Below the pieces are notes generated by a model. That model was given only the letters and a program-made list of their open reading frames with translations, was not told the DNA's origin and ran no database searches. From Paracoccaceae bacterium (GTDB lineage Bacteria > Pseudomonadota > Alphaproteobacteria > Rhodobacterales > Rhodobacteraceae): a stretch of DNA of 52,989 nt. The stretch is taken from the NCBI GenBank assembly GCA_028285485.1, contig JANQPC010000081.1:1-52989 (forward strand), written 5' to 3'. Made by a program: the position numbers and the translations under genes. Positions 34,307 to 44,785 of this stretch are shown piece by piece. Within the stretch, counting starts at the first letter, position 1; each line of letters begins with the position of its first letter.

Positions 34307-35502
34307 GGCAGAAGCCGGAAGACCAGCGCCTTGAGATAGGCGCTTTCGGCCAGATGGGGGTGCTGGGGGTGATCGGGCCCGGCAAATCCGGTGTAGATCA
34401 GTTGGCCCGCCCGGCCTGCGCGCCCGATCCCCCGCAGGCTCGCGCGGCGAAAGGCGGCAAGATCGGCGGCATGGCTGCACGAACACAGCACCAGCGTGCC
34501 CCCGGGCGCCACCAGCGGCGCGGCCAGCCGCGCGAGCCGCTCATAGGCGCGCAGGCCCTTGTCGAGCGCGGGTTTTGCCGGCGCAAAGGCGGGTGGATCG
34601 CAGATCACAACGTCAAATTCCGCCCGGTCTTCGCCAAGCGCCGTGAGCGCCTCGAAGGCATCGCCCTGCCGGGTCTCGAACCGGTCCGCCACCCCCGTGG
34701 CCTCGGCGCCCCGGCGCGCAAGCTCCAAAGCCGGGGCCGAGGCATCGACGGCCATTGCCTCCGCCGCACCGCCCGCCAGCGCGGCCAGCGCGAAGCCGCC
34801 CACATGGGTAAAGATGTCCAACACCCGCGCCCCGCGGGCGAGCCCCGCCACGAAGGCGTGATTGGGGCGCTGATCGTAGAATAGCCCGGTTTTCTGCCCG
34901 CTCGTGAGATCGGCCATGTAGGTGGCGCCGTTCATCGGAACGGGCAGGGGGCCATCTGCCGCCCCGGAAAGCACCGCGCCCGCATCGCCAAGCCCCTCAA
35001 GCGCCCGCGCCCGGCCTCCGGCGTTCTTGATCACCGTGCGCACACCCGTCACATCGCGCAATGCGCCTGCCAGATCCTCCAGCAATACCTCCGCCCAGGC
35101 GGCATTGGGCTGAATCACGGCCGCCTCGCCAAAGCGATCGATCACCACGCCGGGCAGCCCATCGGCCTCGGCATGGACAAGCCGGTAATAGGGCGCGTCA
35201 AAGAGCCGATCCCGCAATTCCAGCGCCGCGGCCAGCCGTGCGGCGAGCCAGTCGCGCGAAATCTCCGCCGTCACATCCCGGTCCAGCACCCGGGCGGCGA
35301 TCTTTGAGCCCGGGTTCACCGCCACCAGGGCCAGATCGCGCCGCTCGGCATCCTGCAAGAGGGCGATGGTGCCGGGTGCCAGCGCCTTGGCGCGCCGGTC
35401 CAGCGCCAGCTGGTTGGCATAGATCCAGGGAGCGCCGCGCCGGATCGGGCGCGGATCGGTTTTGGCGAGAAGCTTCAGGCGGAGGCGGTCAGGCACGGCC
35501 AT
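34303..35502 (-). CDS. RlmI-like class I SAM-dependent rRNA methyltransferase
   Basis: The 399 residues have an N-terminal PUA-like RNA-binding domain (about 5-75), an EEHEE linker, and a Rossmann methyltransferase domain. SAM-site motif I is VLDIFTHVGGFALAAL; ADLTSGQKTGLFYDQRPN precedes it. The catalytic region has CDPPAFAP and LCSCSHAADL, with the Cys expected for RNA m5C formation. RlmI modifies 23S rRNA C1962 in E. coli; the same target is likely but not proven. It is coupled to the PIN gene by the GTGA overlap. Confidence 0.9.
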   Translation of the reverse strand: MAVPDRLRLKLLAKTDPRPIRRGAPWIYANQLALDRRAKALAPGTIALLQDAERRDLALVAVNPGSKIAARVLDRDVTAEISRDWLAARLAAALELRDRLFDAPYYRLVHAEADGLPGVVIDRFGEAAVIQPNAAWAEVLLEDLAGALRDVTGVRTVIKNAGGRARALEGLGDAGAVLSGAADGPLPVPMNGATYMADLTSGQKTGLFYDQRPNHAFVAGLARGARVLDIFTHVGGFALAALAGGAAEAMAVDASAPALELARRGAEATGVADRFETRQGDAFEALTALGEDRAEFDVVICDPPAFAPAKPALDKGLRAYERLARLAAPLVAPGGTLVLCSCSHAADLAAFRRASLRGIGRAGRAGQLIYTGFAGPDHPQHPHLAESAYLKALVFRLLP

Positions 35503-35631
35503 GGCCCGCCTTACCGCGATTCACCGGGGGCCGGAAGGCGGGGCGCGCGCCGCTCTTTGCACACATACGGGGTTCGGCCCGCGTTCCGGCCACACCGCGC
35601 GCGAACCACCGCTGCCACGCCCCAAAAATGC

Positions 35632-35660
35632 AAAAAATCCCGGAACGATTCCGGGATTTT
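35632..35660 (-). terminator. Terminator of the 50-residue protein gene (possibly bidirectional)
   Basis: A 10-bp stem (35636-35645 with 35649-35658, 3-nt loop) is flanked by an A-run at 35632-35637 and a TTTT at 35657-35660. It can act on both strands. It lies 36 bp after the stop of the small minus-strand gene. Confidence 0.8.
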
Positions 35661-35695
35661 CACGCAGGCCGAAGCGGCCCTGATGTAAAGTGGCG

Positions 35696-35848
35696 TTACG
35701 CCGTGCGGCCGCCGCGGCGGGGCAGGTGATCAACGATCCAGCTGCGGGCCGAGGCCATGCCATCGGCAAAGGCGCGGGCGCGCAGTTTGCGGGCCTGGGC
35801 CTCGATAGCGGTTACGTCGATAACGTCGGGTGTAAGATCATGTTTCAT
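35696..35848 (-). CDS. Small 50-residue basic helical protein
   Basis: It starts at the ATG at 35848 with AAGGA about 8 nt upstream and encodes a hydrophilic, mostly helical peptide with IEAQARKLRARAFADGMASAR split around a central Arg-rich helix, ending HLPRRGGRTA. It has its own strong terminator, which supports a real transcript. I recall similar short proteins in Rhodobacteraceae but cannot assign a family or function. Confidence 0.65.
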   Translation of the reverse strand: MKHDLTPDVIDVTAIEAQARKLRARAFADGMASARSWIVDHLPRRGGRTA

Positions 35849-35993
35849 AGCGCATTTCCTTAAGCTCGATTGTGGCAGACCGAACCTCCTCTTGCCCCGA
35901 GACCTAGGCCCGGATGCGCGCGGCGGGTAGTGGTAAGACTGCAAAGCGGGTATGCAGAAATCAGAAGGCGCCAGCCCGCGCGGGCTCTGGATT

Positions 35994-36007
35994 TGTTAGC
36001 GCTAACA
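35994..36007. promoter_or_regulatory. LacI-type operator upstream of edd
   Basis: TGTTAGCGCTAACA is a perfect 14-bp palindrome with the central CG step typical of LacI-family operators. It lies 48 bp before the edd ATG and probably mediates repression of edd-eda. No LacI-family gene is in the window. Confidence 0.75.
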
Positions 36008-36055
36008 CGATACACAATACCCAACGCAGCCCGAACCCTGGCACAGGATCGCACC

Positions 36056-37861
36056 ATGGCTCTGAACCCCGCCCTAGAAGACGTGACCGCCCGTATCATC
36101 GCCCGCAGCCGCGAGGCCCGGGGCGCCTATCTCGATCGCATGGCACGTGCCGCCGAGGAGGGGCCGCGCCGCGCGCATCTCTCCTGCGGCAACCAGGCCC
36201 ATGCCTATGCCGCGATGGGGGAGGATAAGGATCAGCTGTCTGCCCATCGCGCCCCGAATATCGGGATCGTCACCGCCTATAACGATATGCTCTCGGCCCA
36301 CCAGCCGTTTGAAACCTTTCCCGCCCGCATCAAGGCGGCGGCCCGGGCGGCGGGCGGCACGGCGCAGGTGGCCGGCGGCGTTCCGGCCATGTGCGATGGC
36401 GTCACCCAGGGCCAGGCAGGGATGGAACTGTCGCTCTTCTCACGCGATGTGATCGCGCTCGCCTCAGGCGTGGCGCTTTCGCACAACACCTTCGATGCCG
36501 CGCTCTATCTCGGCGTTTGCGATAAGATCGTGCCCGGCCTGATCATCGCGGCGGCCACGTTCGGCTATGTCCCGGGCCTTTTCGTGCCTGCGGGGCCGAT
36601 GGTGAGCGGGCTGCCGAACGATGAAAAAGCCAAGGTGCGCCAACAGTTTGCGGCCGGAGAGGTGGGGCGCGACAAGCTGATGGAGGCCGAGATGGCCTCT
36701 TACCACGGGCCCGGCACCTGCACGTTCTACGGCACCGCGAACACCAATCAGATGCTGATGGAGTTCATGGGGTTGCACCTGCCCGGCGCCAGCTTCGTCA
36801 ATCCCGGAACGCCGCTTCGCGATGCGCTGACCGAGGCCGCAACCGAGCGCGCGCTCGCAATCACGGCGCTTGGCAACGATTACCTGCCGGTGAGCCAGAT
36901 CCTCGATGAACGCGCCTTTGCCAACGGGATCGTGGGGCTGATGGCCACCGGCGGTTCCACCAATCTTGTTATCCACCTGCCCGCGATGGCGCGGGCGGCG
37001 GGGGTGATCCTCGATATCGAGGATTTTAACGATCTCTCCGCCGCTGTGCCGCTGATGGCGAAGGTCTATCCCAACGGGCTGGCGGATGTGAACCACTTCC
37101 ATGCCGCAGGCGGTTTGGCCTATATGATCGGCGAGCTTCTGGAAACCGGGCTGCTCCACCCCGATACCAAAACGGTCACGGGCGAGGGGTTGAAGCGTTA
37201 CACCGAAGAACCCAAGCTGAAAGACGGCACCATTGCGTGGGAACCTGCGGGGGGCGTAACGCTGAACGACAAGATCCTCCGCCCCGCGCGCGATCCGTTC
37301 CAGCCCACGGGCGGGCTGCGCGAGCTGAAGGGCAATCTGGGCCGGAGCGTGATGAAAGTCTCCGCCGTGAAGCCCGAGCACCATGTGATCGAGGCGCCCG
37401 CGCGTATCTTCCACGATCAGGCTGATGTAAAGAAAGCCTTCCAAGCCGATGAAATCACGGAAGATACCGTGGTTGTCGTGCGGTTTCAGGGCCCCGCGGC
37501 CAACGGGATGCCGGAATTGCATTCGCTTACCCCCATCCTGGCCGTTCTGCTTGACCGCGGGCTGAAAGTGGCGCTTGTGACGGATGGCCGGATGTCGGGC
37601 GCTTCGGGCAAGGTGCCCGCAGCGATCCATGTCAGCCCCGAGGCCGCGAAGGGCGGCGCCATCGCCAAGCTCCGCGATGGCGATCTGGTGCGGGTGGATG
37701 CCGCATCGGGCACGCTGGAGGTGCTGGCCGAAGGGTTTGAGGCGCGTGCGCCCGTGGAGGTGGATCTCTCTGCCAACCGCTTTGGCACGGGGCGCGAGAT
37801 GTTTGAGATGTTCCGCCAGTCCTGCGGCCTTGCCGAGGCGGGTGCGGGCGTGGCCGTGTAG
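36056..37861 (+). CDS. edd: 6-phosphogluconate dehydratase
   Basis: This is the first committed enzyme of the Entner-Doudoroff pathway, an iron-sulfur dehydratase of the IlvD/Edd family. The ATG at 36056 gives 601 residues. Seen are [65 protein letters not shown] and [18 protein letters not shown]. The conserved Cys residues for the cluster are present. eda follows 13 bp later, and a LacI-type palindrome precedes the gene. Confidence 0.97.
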   Translation: MALNPALEDVTARIIARSREARGAYLDRMARAAEEGPRRAHLSCGNQAHAYAAMGEDKDQLSAHRAPNIGIVTAYNDMLSAHQPFETFPARIKAAARAAGGTAQVAGGVPAMCDGVTQGQAGMELSLFSRDVIALASGVALSHNTFDAALYLGVCDKIVPGLIIAAATFGYVPGLFVPAGPMVSGLPNDEKAKVRQQFAAGEVGRDKLMEAEMASYHGPGTCTFYGTANTNQMLMEFMGLHLPGASFVNPGTPLRDALTEAATERALAITALGNDYLPVSQILDERAFANGIVGLMATGGSTNLVIHLPAMARAAGVILDIEDFNDLSAAVPLMAKVYPNGLADVNHFHAAGGLAYMIGELLETGLLHPDTKTVTGEGLKRYTEEPKLKDGTIAWEPAGGVTLNDKILRPARDPFQPTGGLRELKGNLGRSVMKVSAVKPEHHVIEAPARIFHDQADVKKAFQADEITEDTVVVVRFQGPAANGMPELHSLTPILAVLLDRGLKVALVTDGRMSGASGKVPAAIHVSPEAAKGGAIAKLRDGDLVRVDAASGTLEVLAEGFEARAPVEVDLSANRFGTGREMFEMFRQSCGLAEAGAGVAV

Positions 37862-37874
37862 GGAAGTAACGCCA

Positions 37875-38522
37875 ATGATAACGCCTGAAGTCGCAAGCGA
37901 GCGCACCGCCGAGATGTGCCGCCTGGCCCCCGTGATCCCGGTGCTGGTGATCGAGAATCTCGCCACCGCGCGCCCCCTTGCCGAGGCGCTTGTGGCTGGT
38001 GGCCTGCCGGCGCTGGAAGTGACCCTGCGCACCCCCGTGGCACTTGAGGCCATCGCGGCGATGGCCGAGGTGCCGGGCGGGCTTGTGGGGGCGGGCACCC
38101 TGCTCACGCCCGAAGATGTGGCGGCGGCGAAAGAGGCGGGCGCGCTTTTCGGCGTGTCTCCCGGGGCCACGAACCCGCTGCTCGATGCCTGCGAGGATGC
38201 CGAATTGCCGCTCCTGCCCGGCGCGGCAACGGCGACAGAGGCGATGGGGCTTCTGGCGCGGGGCTACCGAACGCTGAAGTTCTTTCCCGCGGAAGCGGCA
38301 GGCGGTGCCCCGGCGCTGAAGGCCATCGGCGCGCCGCTTCCGCAGATCTCCTTCTGCCCCACGGGCGGGATCGATCTGGCCAAGGCAGGCGACTACCTCG
38401 CCCTTTCCAACACGCTTTGCGTGGGCGGCTCCTGGGTTGCGCCGAAGCAGAAGGTGGCGGCAGCCGATTGGGCCGGGATCGAAGCACTGGCCCGCGAAGC
38501 GGCGGCGCTCGACCGGGCCTGA
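37875..38522 (+). CDS. eda: 2-keto-3-deoxy-6-phosphogluconate aldolase
   Basis: Eda splits KDPG into pyruvate and glyceraldehyde-3-phosphate. The 215-residue TIM barrel shows the active-site Glu in [25 protein letters not shown], and the Schiff-base Lys in TLKFFPAE, with the phosphate-binding [14 protein letters not shown]. It forms an operon with edd. Confidence 0.96.
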   Translation: MITPEVASERTAEMCRLAPVIPVLVIENLATARPLAEALVAGGLPALEVTLRTPVALEAIAAMAEVPGGLVGAGTLLTPEDVAAAKEAGALFGVSPGATNPLLDACEDAELPLLPGAATATEAMGLLARGYRTLKFFPAEAAGGAPALKAIGAPLPQISFCPTGGIDLAKAGDYLALSNTLCVGGSWVAPKQKVAAADWAGIEALAREAAALDRA

Positions 38523-38627
38523 ACGCGCGCAGCGCGGCCGCGGCCCAAAGGTGCCGGGGAAAAACCGCGCGGATCAGGCGGTGCGCTGCCGCCCTTGAGG
38601 CGCCTCAGCACCCCGCTGAACCGCCCC

Positions 38628-40811
38628 TTACCGCGCCGCTTCCTCCCGCGGGCGCACCAGGACCGGCGCATCGGCCGCGCCTGCCGATCCGCGCCCCGAT
38701 AGCGAAGGCGTTTCCATGAAGAACCGGTGGCAGTTGAAGGGCTGGTCGCCCTGATCCTCGGGCCGCATGTAGCTGCCATCGGGCGCCAGGATCCAGCTTT
38801 GCGCCACATCGGCGAGGTTGGCAGACATGATCTGCCCCACGATCTGGGTTTTCACCGTTTCATTGGTGATCTCCACCAGCGTTTCCACCCGGCGGTTGAG
38901 GTTGCGCCCCATCCAATCGGCCGAGGAGATATAAACTCGCGCGGTTTTCGAAGGCAGGCGCTTGCCGCCGCCGAAACACATGATCCGTGAATGCTCCAGG
39001 AACCGCCCGACGATGGATTTAACGCGAATATTGTCCGACAACCCTTTGATACCAGGTCGTAATCCGCAAATCCCGCGGATGATCAGATTGATCTTCACGC
39101 CCGCCTGGCTGGCAAGGTAAAGCGCGTCGATCACATCCTCCTCGATGAGCGAGTTCATCTTCGCCCAGATCTCCGCGGGTTTGCCTGCCAGCGCATATTC
39201 CGCCTCCTCCGCGATGCGCTCCAGCAGCGTGTCCTTCAGCGTGAGCGGCGAGATGGCGAGGTTTTCCAGCTTCTCGGGCTGCGCATAGCCCGAGAGATAG
39301 TTGAACACCCGCGTGGCATCGCGCCCGAGCGCCGGATCGCAGGTAAAGAGCGACAGGTCGGTGTAAATCTTGGCCGTGATCGGGTGGTAGTTGCCGGTGC
39401 CGTAATGGGTGTAGGTCACAAGCTCCCCGCCTTCGCGCCGCACCACCGTGCTGATCTTGGCATGGGTCTTGTAATCGATGAAGCCGTAGACAACATGGGC
39501 GCCCGCCCGCTCCAACCGGCGCGACTGGCGGATATTGGCGGCCTCGTCGAACCGCGCCTTCAGTTCAACAAGCGCGGTGACCGATTTCCCGTCTTCCGCC
39601 GCTTCGCACAGCGCCTCCACAATCGGGCTGTCGCGCGAGGTGCGGTAGAGCGTCTGCTTGATCGCCACCACATTGGGGTCGCGCGCGGCCTGCTGCAGGA
39701 ACCGCACCACCATATCGAAGGTCTCATAGGGGTGGTGAAGCAGCATATCCTTCTGCCGGATCGCGCCGAACATGTCGCCATCGTAATCCTGCACGCGCTC
39801 GGGCACGCGGGGGATGAAGGTGGGCCAAAGCAGGTCGGAACGTTCATCGAGCACCAGTTCCTTCAGCGCGTCCATCCCGATCAGCCCGTCCACCTCGACG
39901 ATCTCGTGATCCTCCACCATCAGCTCGCGCTGCACCACGCGGCGCAGATCGTCCGGCGCGCCGGCGGAGATCTTCATCCGCACCACTTCGCCTCGGCGGC
40001 GGCGCTTCAGCGCCACCTCGAATTCGCGCACAAGGTCTTCAGCCTCTTCCTCAAGTTCCAGATCGCTGTCGCGCAGCACCCGGAAGGTGCAATGCCCGCG
40101 CATCGCGTAGCCGGGAAACAGCACGTCTAGATGCAAAAGAAGCAGCTCTTCCAGCGGCAAAAACCGCTGCGTGCCGCCCTGTTCGGGCAGGCGCACGAAG
40201 CGGTCGATCTGGTGCGGGATCGGCAGAAGCGCCTGCAATTCACGCCCATCGGATTTGCGCTGAAGCTGCAGGGCCAGCGAGAACCCGGCATTCGGGATGA
40301 AGGGGAAGGGGTGGGCGGGATCGATCGCGAGGGGCGACAGGATCGGGAAGACCATCCGCACGAAGATGTCTTCCAGAAGCGTTTTGTCGGGTTTCGTCAA
40401 TGTCTGGCGGGTGAGAAGGGCGATCCCGGCCTCCTCCATCTCGGCCCGCACCTGCGTCCAGGCATCCTGCTGCGCCTGCATCAGGCGGCGCGCCTCGGCA
40501 TCGATCAGCTTGAGTTGTTCGGCGGGCGTCAGCCCATCGGCGGCAGGCGTCGTGTTCCCGGCATGGGCCAGTTCGCGCAGGCCCGCCACGCGCACGGTAT
40601 AGAACTCATCAAGGTTGGCCGCCGAGATCGAGATGAACCGCAGCCGTTCCAGAAGCGGCACGCGCGGGTTCGAGGCTTCTTCCAGCACCCGCCAGTTAAA
40701 CGCCACCCAGCTCAGTTCCCGGTTGAAAAACCGCGCAGGTCCCGAAAGATCGGTGTCCTCAAGGTCAACGGCGGGCGGAATCGGGGCGTCAAGAAAATCG
40801 GTAATCGTCAT
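38628..40811 (-). CDS. ppk: Polyphosphate kinase 1
   Basis: Ppk reversibly makes polyphosphate from ATP. The 727 residues show [20 protein letters not shown] at the N-terminus (split as [13 protein letters not shown]), the phospho-His region [18 protein letters not shown] near residue 450, [19 protein letters not shown], and the second phospholipase-D-like motif [17 protein letters not shown] near residue 620. It is the last gene of perM-hdaA-ppk, 41 bp after hdaA. Confidence 0.96.
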   Translation of the reverse strand: MTITDFLDAPIPPAVDLEDTDLSGPARFFNRELSWVAFNWRVLEEASNPRVPLLERLRFISISAANLDEFYTVRVAGLRELAHAGNTTPAADGLTPAEQLKLIDAEARRLMQAQQDAWTQVRAEMEEAGIALLTRQTLTKPDKTLLEDIFVRMVFPILSPLAIDPAHPFPFIPNAGFSLALQLQRKSDGRELQALLPIPHQIDRFVRLPEQGGTQRFLPLEELLLLHLDVLFPGYAMRGHCTFRVLRDSDLELEEEAEDLVREFEVALKRRRRGEVVRMKISAGAPDDLRRVVQRELMVEDHEIVEVDGLIGMDALKELVLDERSDLLWPTFIPRVPERVQDYDGDMFGAIRQKDMLLHHPYETFDMVVRFLQQAARDPNVVAIKQTLYRTSRDSPIVEALCEAAEDGKSVTALVELKARFDEAANIRQSRRLERAGAHVVYGFIDYKTHAKISTVVRREGGELVTYTHYGTGNYHPITAKIYTDLSLFTCDPALGRDATRVFNYLSGYAQPEKLENLAISPLTLKDTLLERIAEEAEYALAGKPAEIWAKMNSLIEEDVIDALYLASQAGVKINLIIRGICGLRPGIKGLSDNIRVKSIVGRFLEHSRIMCFGGGKRLPSKTARVYISSADWMGRNLNRRVETLVEITNETVKTQIVGQIMSANLADVAQSWILAPDGSYMRPEDQGDQPFNCHRFFMETPSLSGRGSAGAADAPVLVRPREEAAR

Positions 40812-40852
40812 GGGCGGTTATATCCGGCGGCGGTGTAACGGGAAGATGACAG

Positions 40853-41530
40853 TTATGCGTCAGCCGCGCCCAGCTTGTCCAGCACCCGCGCGGCCAGAGG
40901 GCGCGTAATTGCGCGCCCCTCGGCCAGTGCGGCGGCATCCAGCGCGGCCACGAGCGCCCGCGCGGCGGCAAAGCTGCGATCCATCCGCGCGGTGAGATAG
41001 GGCAGAAGCGTGGGGGGCACCGCGATCTGCCGGTCTTCGAACATCTTCACGAGCACGGCCTGCAAAAGCGCATCGTCGGGCGGCGCAAGCTCTGCCCGGC
41101 CGGCGGCCTCAATCCGGCTGGCCAGATCGGGCAGGGCCAGGCCCCAATCCCGCGGCGGGCGGCGCGCGGTCAGCAGAAGCGGGCGCTGGGCCTCGGCCAG
41201 AAGGTTATGCAGGTGAAACAGCGCGCGTTCGTCAAACGCCCCGCCATCGGCATCTTCAACGGCCAGCGCCGGGGCTTCGGCCAGCTCCGGCACACGGGCC
41301 TCGGCAAGCTCTGCAGCGGGCAGGATGCGCGCGCCGGTCTCCGCAGCCCAGACATGGGTGAGATGCGTCTTCCCCGCGCCGGCGGGGCCCACGAGCACAA
41401 GCTTGCCAAGCGGCCAGGCGCGCCAGCCATCAAGCAGCGCGAGCGCCGTGGCATTGGCGGGAGAGACGAAAAAGGCCTCGCGCCCCAGCGCGGGCCGCAC
41501 CGGAAGATCGAAGGTCAGCTGTTCGGCCAT
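40853..41530 (-). CDS. hdaA: HdaA, DnaA-like regulator of replication initiation
   Basis: HdaA promotes hydrolysis of DnaA-bound ATP when complexed with the DNA clamp. The 225 residues comprise only the AAA+ part of DnaA and no DNA-binding domain IV. The N-terminus MAEQLTFDLP fits a clamp-binding motif (QLTFDLP), the Walker A is VGPAGAGKTHLTH near residue 48, and Walker B-like LAVEDAD follows. Its ATG overlaps the perM stop (TGATG at 41528-41532). Confidence 0.9.
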   Translation of the reverse strand: MAEQLTFDLPVRPALGREAFFVSPANATALALLDGWRAWPLGKLVLVGPAGAGKTHLTHVWAAETGARILPAAELAEARVPELAEAPALAVEDADGGAFDERALFHLHNLLAEAQRPLLLTARRPPRDWGLALPDLASRIEAAGRAELAPPDDALLQAVLVKMFEDRQIAVPPTLLPYLTARMDRSFAAARALVAALDAAALAEGRAITRPLAARVLDKLGAADA

Positions 41531-42621
41531 CAGCCCGCGCCGCTTTCCCCATCGCTATCGCCATCCTCCCGGTGCAATCCGCGATAGAGCCGCCCCTGCT
41601 TGTACTGGCCGATGAAGAACCGGGCGACGACGCCGATCATGGCGGCCAGCGGCACCGCAACAAGCATGCCCACAAAGCCGAAAAGCGTGCCGAACACCGA
41701 AAGAGCGAAGATCAGCCACACCGGATGCAGGCCCACCGAAGAGCCCACGAGGTTGGGCGTGAGAATATTGCCCTCCACGAACTGGCCAAACATGAAGATC
41801 GCCGCCACCGCGGCGATCCAGCCCCATTCGCCCCAGAACTGGAAGAGCGCCAGCCCGATGGCCAGGGCGCCCCCGAAGATTGCGCCCACATAGGGGATAA
41901 AGGTAATGAGCCCCGCCACGAAGCCCACGACAAGCCCGAATTGCAGGCCCACGAGCATCAGCGCCACCGCGTAATAGGTGCCGAGGATCACGCAGACGGT
42001 GCCTTGGCCGCGAATGAACGAGGCCAGCGTCTTGTCGATATCGCGGGCGATCCCGCGGATCGTGGGGGCATGATCGCGGGGCAGAAGCGCATCGACGCGG
42101 GCCACCATGCGATCCCAGTCGAGAAGCAGGTAGAAGGTGACGACCGGAACCAGCACGATCAGCACGATCACGTTGAGAAAGCTCAGCGCCGAGGCCAGCA
42201 CCTGCTCGATCAACTCGGCGCCCCGCGCACGCAGGGTCACAACGAAATCATCCATCGATTGGCGCACGGTCGATTCCGTATCGGCCAGCGAAGGGAAGCG
42301 TTCGGTCAGAAAGGCAGTGAAGTTCTGCACCAGCACAGGCGCGGTGCGCACCAGATCGATCGCCTGGTTCACCAGGGTCGGGATCACCGCCAGCACCAGA
42401 ACGATGAAGAGCAGGATCGCAACCGCGGTGATCACGATGGTTGCGGCGATGCGCGATAGCCCCAGCCGTTCCAGCCAATCTGCAATCGGATCCAGGCAAT
42501 AGGCGATGGCGCCGCCCAGAACGAAGGGCAGGAGCACATCGCCCAGAAACCACAGCACCGCCAGAAGGGCCGCGCCCGCAATGCTCCAATACGTCACCTG
42601 ATCCCGGACCGGGAGCGCCAT
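41530..42621 (-). CDS. AI-2E family (PerM-like) transporter
   Basis: This 363-residue membrane protein starts at the ATG at 42621, with the predicted first helix at YWSIAGAALLAVLWFLGDV. About seven or eight hydrophobic segments are seen, with the family features DPIADWLERLGLSR and the C-terminal GNILTPNLVGSSVGLHPVWLIFAL split around NILTPNLVG. The family includes possible autoinducer-2 exporters, but transport of AI-2 here is not supported by sequence. It is the first gene of perM-hdaA-ppk. Confidence 0.88.
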   Translation of the reverse strand: MALPVRDQVTYWSIAGAALLAVLWFLGDVLLPFVLGGAIAYCLDPIADWLERLGLSRIAATIVITAVAILLFIVLVLAVIPTLVNQAIDLVRTAPVLVQNFTAFLTERFPSLADTESTVRQSMDDFVVTLRARGAELIEQVLASALSFLNVIVLIVLVPVVTFYLLLDWDRMVARVDALLPRDHAPTIRGIARDIDKTLASFIRGQGTVCVILGTYYAVALMLVGLQFGLVVGFVAGLITFIPYVGAIFGGALAIGLALFQFWGEWGWIAAVAAIFMFGQFVEGNILTPNLVGSSVGLHPVWLIFALSVFGTLFGFVGMLVAVPLAAMIGVVARFFIGQYKQGRLYRGLHREDGDSDGESGAG

Positions 42622-42788
42622 GATCTGCCCTCGTTCGCTTTTTGCCCGCCGCCTCACCCCGTCATCGCCCATCGGGGCTGGGAGGGCAAGTTGCTAGGAT
42701 CGCCGCCGCCGCGCCAGCCGCGCTTGCCCGCCCCGCGCCCTTCCACTAAGCGGTGTCGCACCCATTTCTAGCCAAGCCGAGCCTGCCC

Positions 42789-44123
42789 ATGCGCCTTTCC
42801 CGCTACTTCCTGCCCGTTCTGAAGGAAACGCCCGCCGAGGCGCAGATCGTGAGCCACCGCCTGATGCTGCGGGCGGGCATGATCAAGCAGGCCAGCGCCG
42901 GGATCTATTCCTGGCTGCCGCTTGGCTACAAGGTGCTGCGCAATATCGAACGGATCGTGCATGAAGAGCAGGTGCGCGCGGGCCATATCCCGATGCTGAT
43001 GCCCACGCTGCAATCGGCCGATCTTTGGCGCGAGTCGGGCCGGTATGACGACTACGGCGAAGAGATGCTGCGGATCTCCGATCGCCATGGCCGCGACATG
43101 CTTTATGGCCCCACCAATGAAGAGCTCGTCACCGATATCTTCCGCGCCCATGTGGCCAGCTACAAGGATCTGCCGCTCACGCTCTACCACATCCAGTGGA
43201 AGTTCCGCGATGAGATCCGCCCGCGCTTCGGTGTGATGCGGGGCCGCGAGTTCCTGATGAAGGATGGCTACAACTTCGACCTCACGAAGGACGCCGCGCT
43301 CCACGCCTATAACCGCCACCTGGTGAGCTACCTGCGCACCTATGAGCGGATGGGCCTTCAGGCGATTCCCATGCGCGCCGATAGCGGGCCGATCGGCGGG
43401 GATTACACGCATGAGTTTCTGGTGCTGGCCGAAACCGGTGAATCGGAAGTGTTCTATGACAGCGCGGTGACGGATCTGACCTTTGGTGACCGTGAGATCG
43501 ATTACGATTCCGTCGCGCAGTGCCAATCGATCCTGGAAGAATTCACCTCGCGCTACGCCCGCACGGACGAAACCCATGACGAGGCGCTTTACGCCCAGAT
43601 CCCCGAAGAACGCCGGCGCAGCGCGCGGGGCATCGAGGTGGGGCAGATCTTCTATTTCGGCACCACCTATTCCGAGCCGCTGGGCGCGCTGGTCGATGAC
43701 GGGCAGGGCGGGCGGGTGCCCGTTCACATGGGCTCGCACGGCATCGGGGTATCGCGGCTTCTGGGCGCAATCATCGAGGCCAGCCATGATGACAAGGGCA
43801 TTATCTGGCCCGAGGGGGTGACCCCCTTCCATTGCGGGATCGTCAACCTCCGGCAGGGCGATGCGGGAACTGACAGCGCCTGCGCGGCGCTTGAAGCGGC
43901 GCTCACCGCGCGGGGGCTTGAGCCGCTTTACGACGATACCGAGGAACGCGCAGGCGCGAAATTCGCCACGATGGATCTGATCGGCCTGCCCTGGCGCATC
44001 ACCGTGGGCCCGCGCGGCGTGGAAAAGGGGCAGGTGGAGCTCACCTCCCGCCGCACCGGGGAAAGCGAAGAGATGTCGCCCGAAGCCGCCGTGGCGCGGG
44101 TGGGCGAGATCTACGGGGTATGA
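42789..44123 (+). CDS. proS: Prolyl-tRNA synthetase, short form without editing insert
   Basis: ProS charges tRNA-Pro. The ATG at 42789 ([18 protein letters not shown]) gives 444 residues; a GTG at 42753 adds 12 residues. Class II motifs are visible: motif 2 around [21 protein letters not shown] (two halves), [12 protein letters not shown], and motif 3 [17 protein letters not shown]. The C-terminal anticodon-binding domain follows. The editing insertion between motifs 2 and 3 of the E. coli enzyme is absent, as usual in alphaproteobacteria. The stop overlaps the peroxiredoxin start (ATGA). Confidence 0.96.
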   Translation: MRLSRYFLPVLKETPAEAQIVSHRLMLRAGMIKQASAGIYSWLPLGYKVLRNIERIVHEEQVRAGHIPMLMPTLQSADLWRESGRYDDYGEEMLRISDRHGRDMLYGPTNEELVTDIFRAHVASYKDLPLTLYHIQWKFRDEIRPRFGVMRGREFLMKDGYNFDLTKDAALHAYNRHLVSYLRTYERMGLQAIPMRADSGPIGGDYTHEFLVLAETGESEVFYDSAVTDLTFGDREIDYDSVAQCQSILEEFTSRYARTDETHDEALYAQIPEERRRSARGIEVGQIFYFGTTYSEPLGALVDDGQGGRVPVHMGSHGIGVSRLLGAIIEASHDDKGIIWPEGVTPFHCGIVNLRQGDAGTDSACAALEAALTARGLEPLYDDTEERAGAKFATMDLIGLPWRITVGPRGVEKGQVELTSRRTGESEEMSPEAAVARVGEIYGV

Positions 44124-44680
44124 GCGGCTCGCTCGAACAGGTCGATTGGTCCGCGATCCCGGCGCCTCAGGATGACGGGGCCGCGGCGCATCTGCCGGGC
44201 CAGAGCCTGCCCGCGTTGGCGCTTCCGGCCACGAATGGCGGGGCGGTGGATCTCTCGGCCCTTCCCGGCCTGACCGTGCTCTATATCTACCCGATGACGG
44301 GCCGCCCGGGCGTGGCGCTGCCCGATGGGTGGGATGCGATTCCGGGCGCGCGGGGCTGCACGCCGCAATCCTGCGCCTTTCGCGATCATTTCGCAGAGCT
44401 TCGCGGGGCCGGGGTGGATCACCTCTTTGGCCTGTCAACGCAGGATGGCGCGTGGCAGGGCGAGGCGGCGGAGCGCCTGCATCTGCCCTTCGCGCTGCTC
44501 TCGGATGCGGAGCTGCGCTTTGCCGATGCGCTCAGCCTGCCGCGGTTCGAGGCCGAGGGGCGGGTGCTGTTGAAGCGGATGTCGCTGTTTCTGCGCGACG
44601 GGCGGATCGAGGATGTGATTTACCCCGTTTTCCCGCCCGACCGGAATGCCGAGTGGGTGCTCGAACGGCTACGCCGGTAG
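44120..44680 (+). CDS. BCP-type peroxiredoxin (AhpC/TSA superfamily)
   Basis: The 186-residue thioredoxin-fold protein contains the peroxidatic segment [18 protein letters not shown] with a Cys-x4-Cys spacing as in bacterioferritin-comigratory protein type peroxiredoxins. It also has [12 protein letters not shown] before it and [19 protein letters not shown] after. It probably reduces hydroperoxides. It is translationally coupled to proS. Confidence 0.83.
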   Translation: MSGSLEQVDWSAIPAPQDDGAAAHLPGQSLPALALPATNGGAVDLSALPGLTVLYIYPMTGRPGVALPDGWDAIPGARGCTPQSCAFRDHFAELRGAGVDHLFGLSTQDGAWQGEAAERLHLPFALLSDAELRFADALSLPRFEAEGRVLLKRMSLFLRDGRIEDVIYPVFPPDRNAEWVLERLRR

Positions 44681-44785
44681 GGGCCCGCCTTCAATTGCAG
44701 TCTGCGAAGCCGGGGCAGGGCGCGGGGAACGGGCGCGCTACGGCGCAAACTGGCGTTCGGAGCGTTCGCTAGGGCGCTCCGTGCC

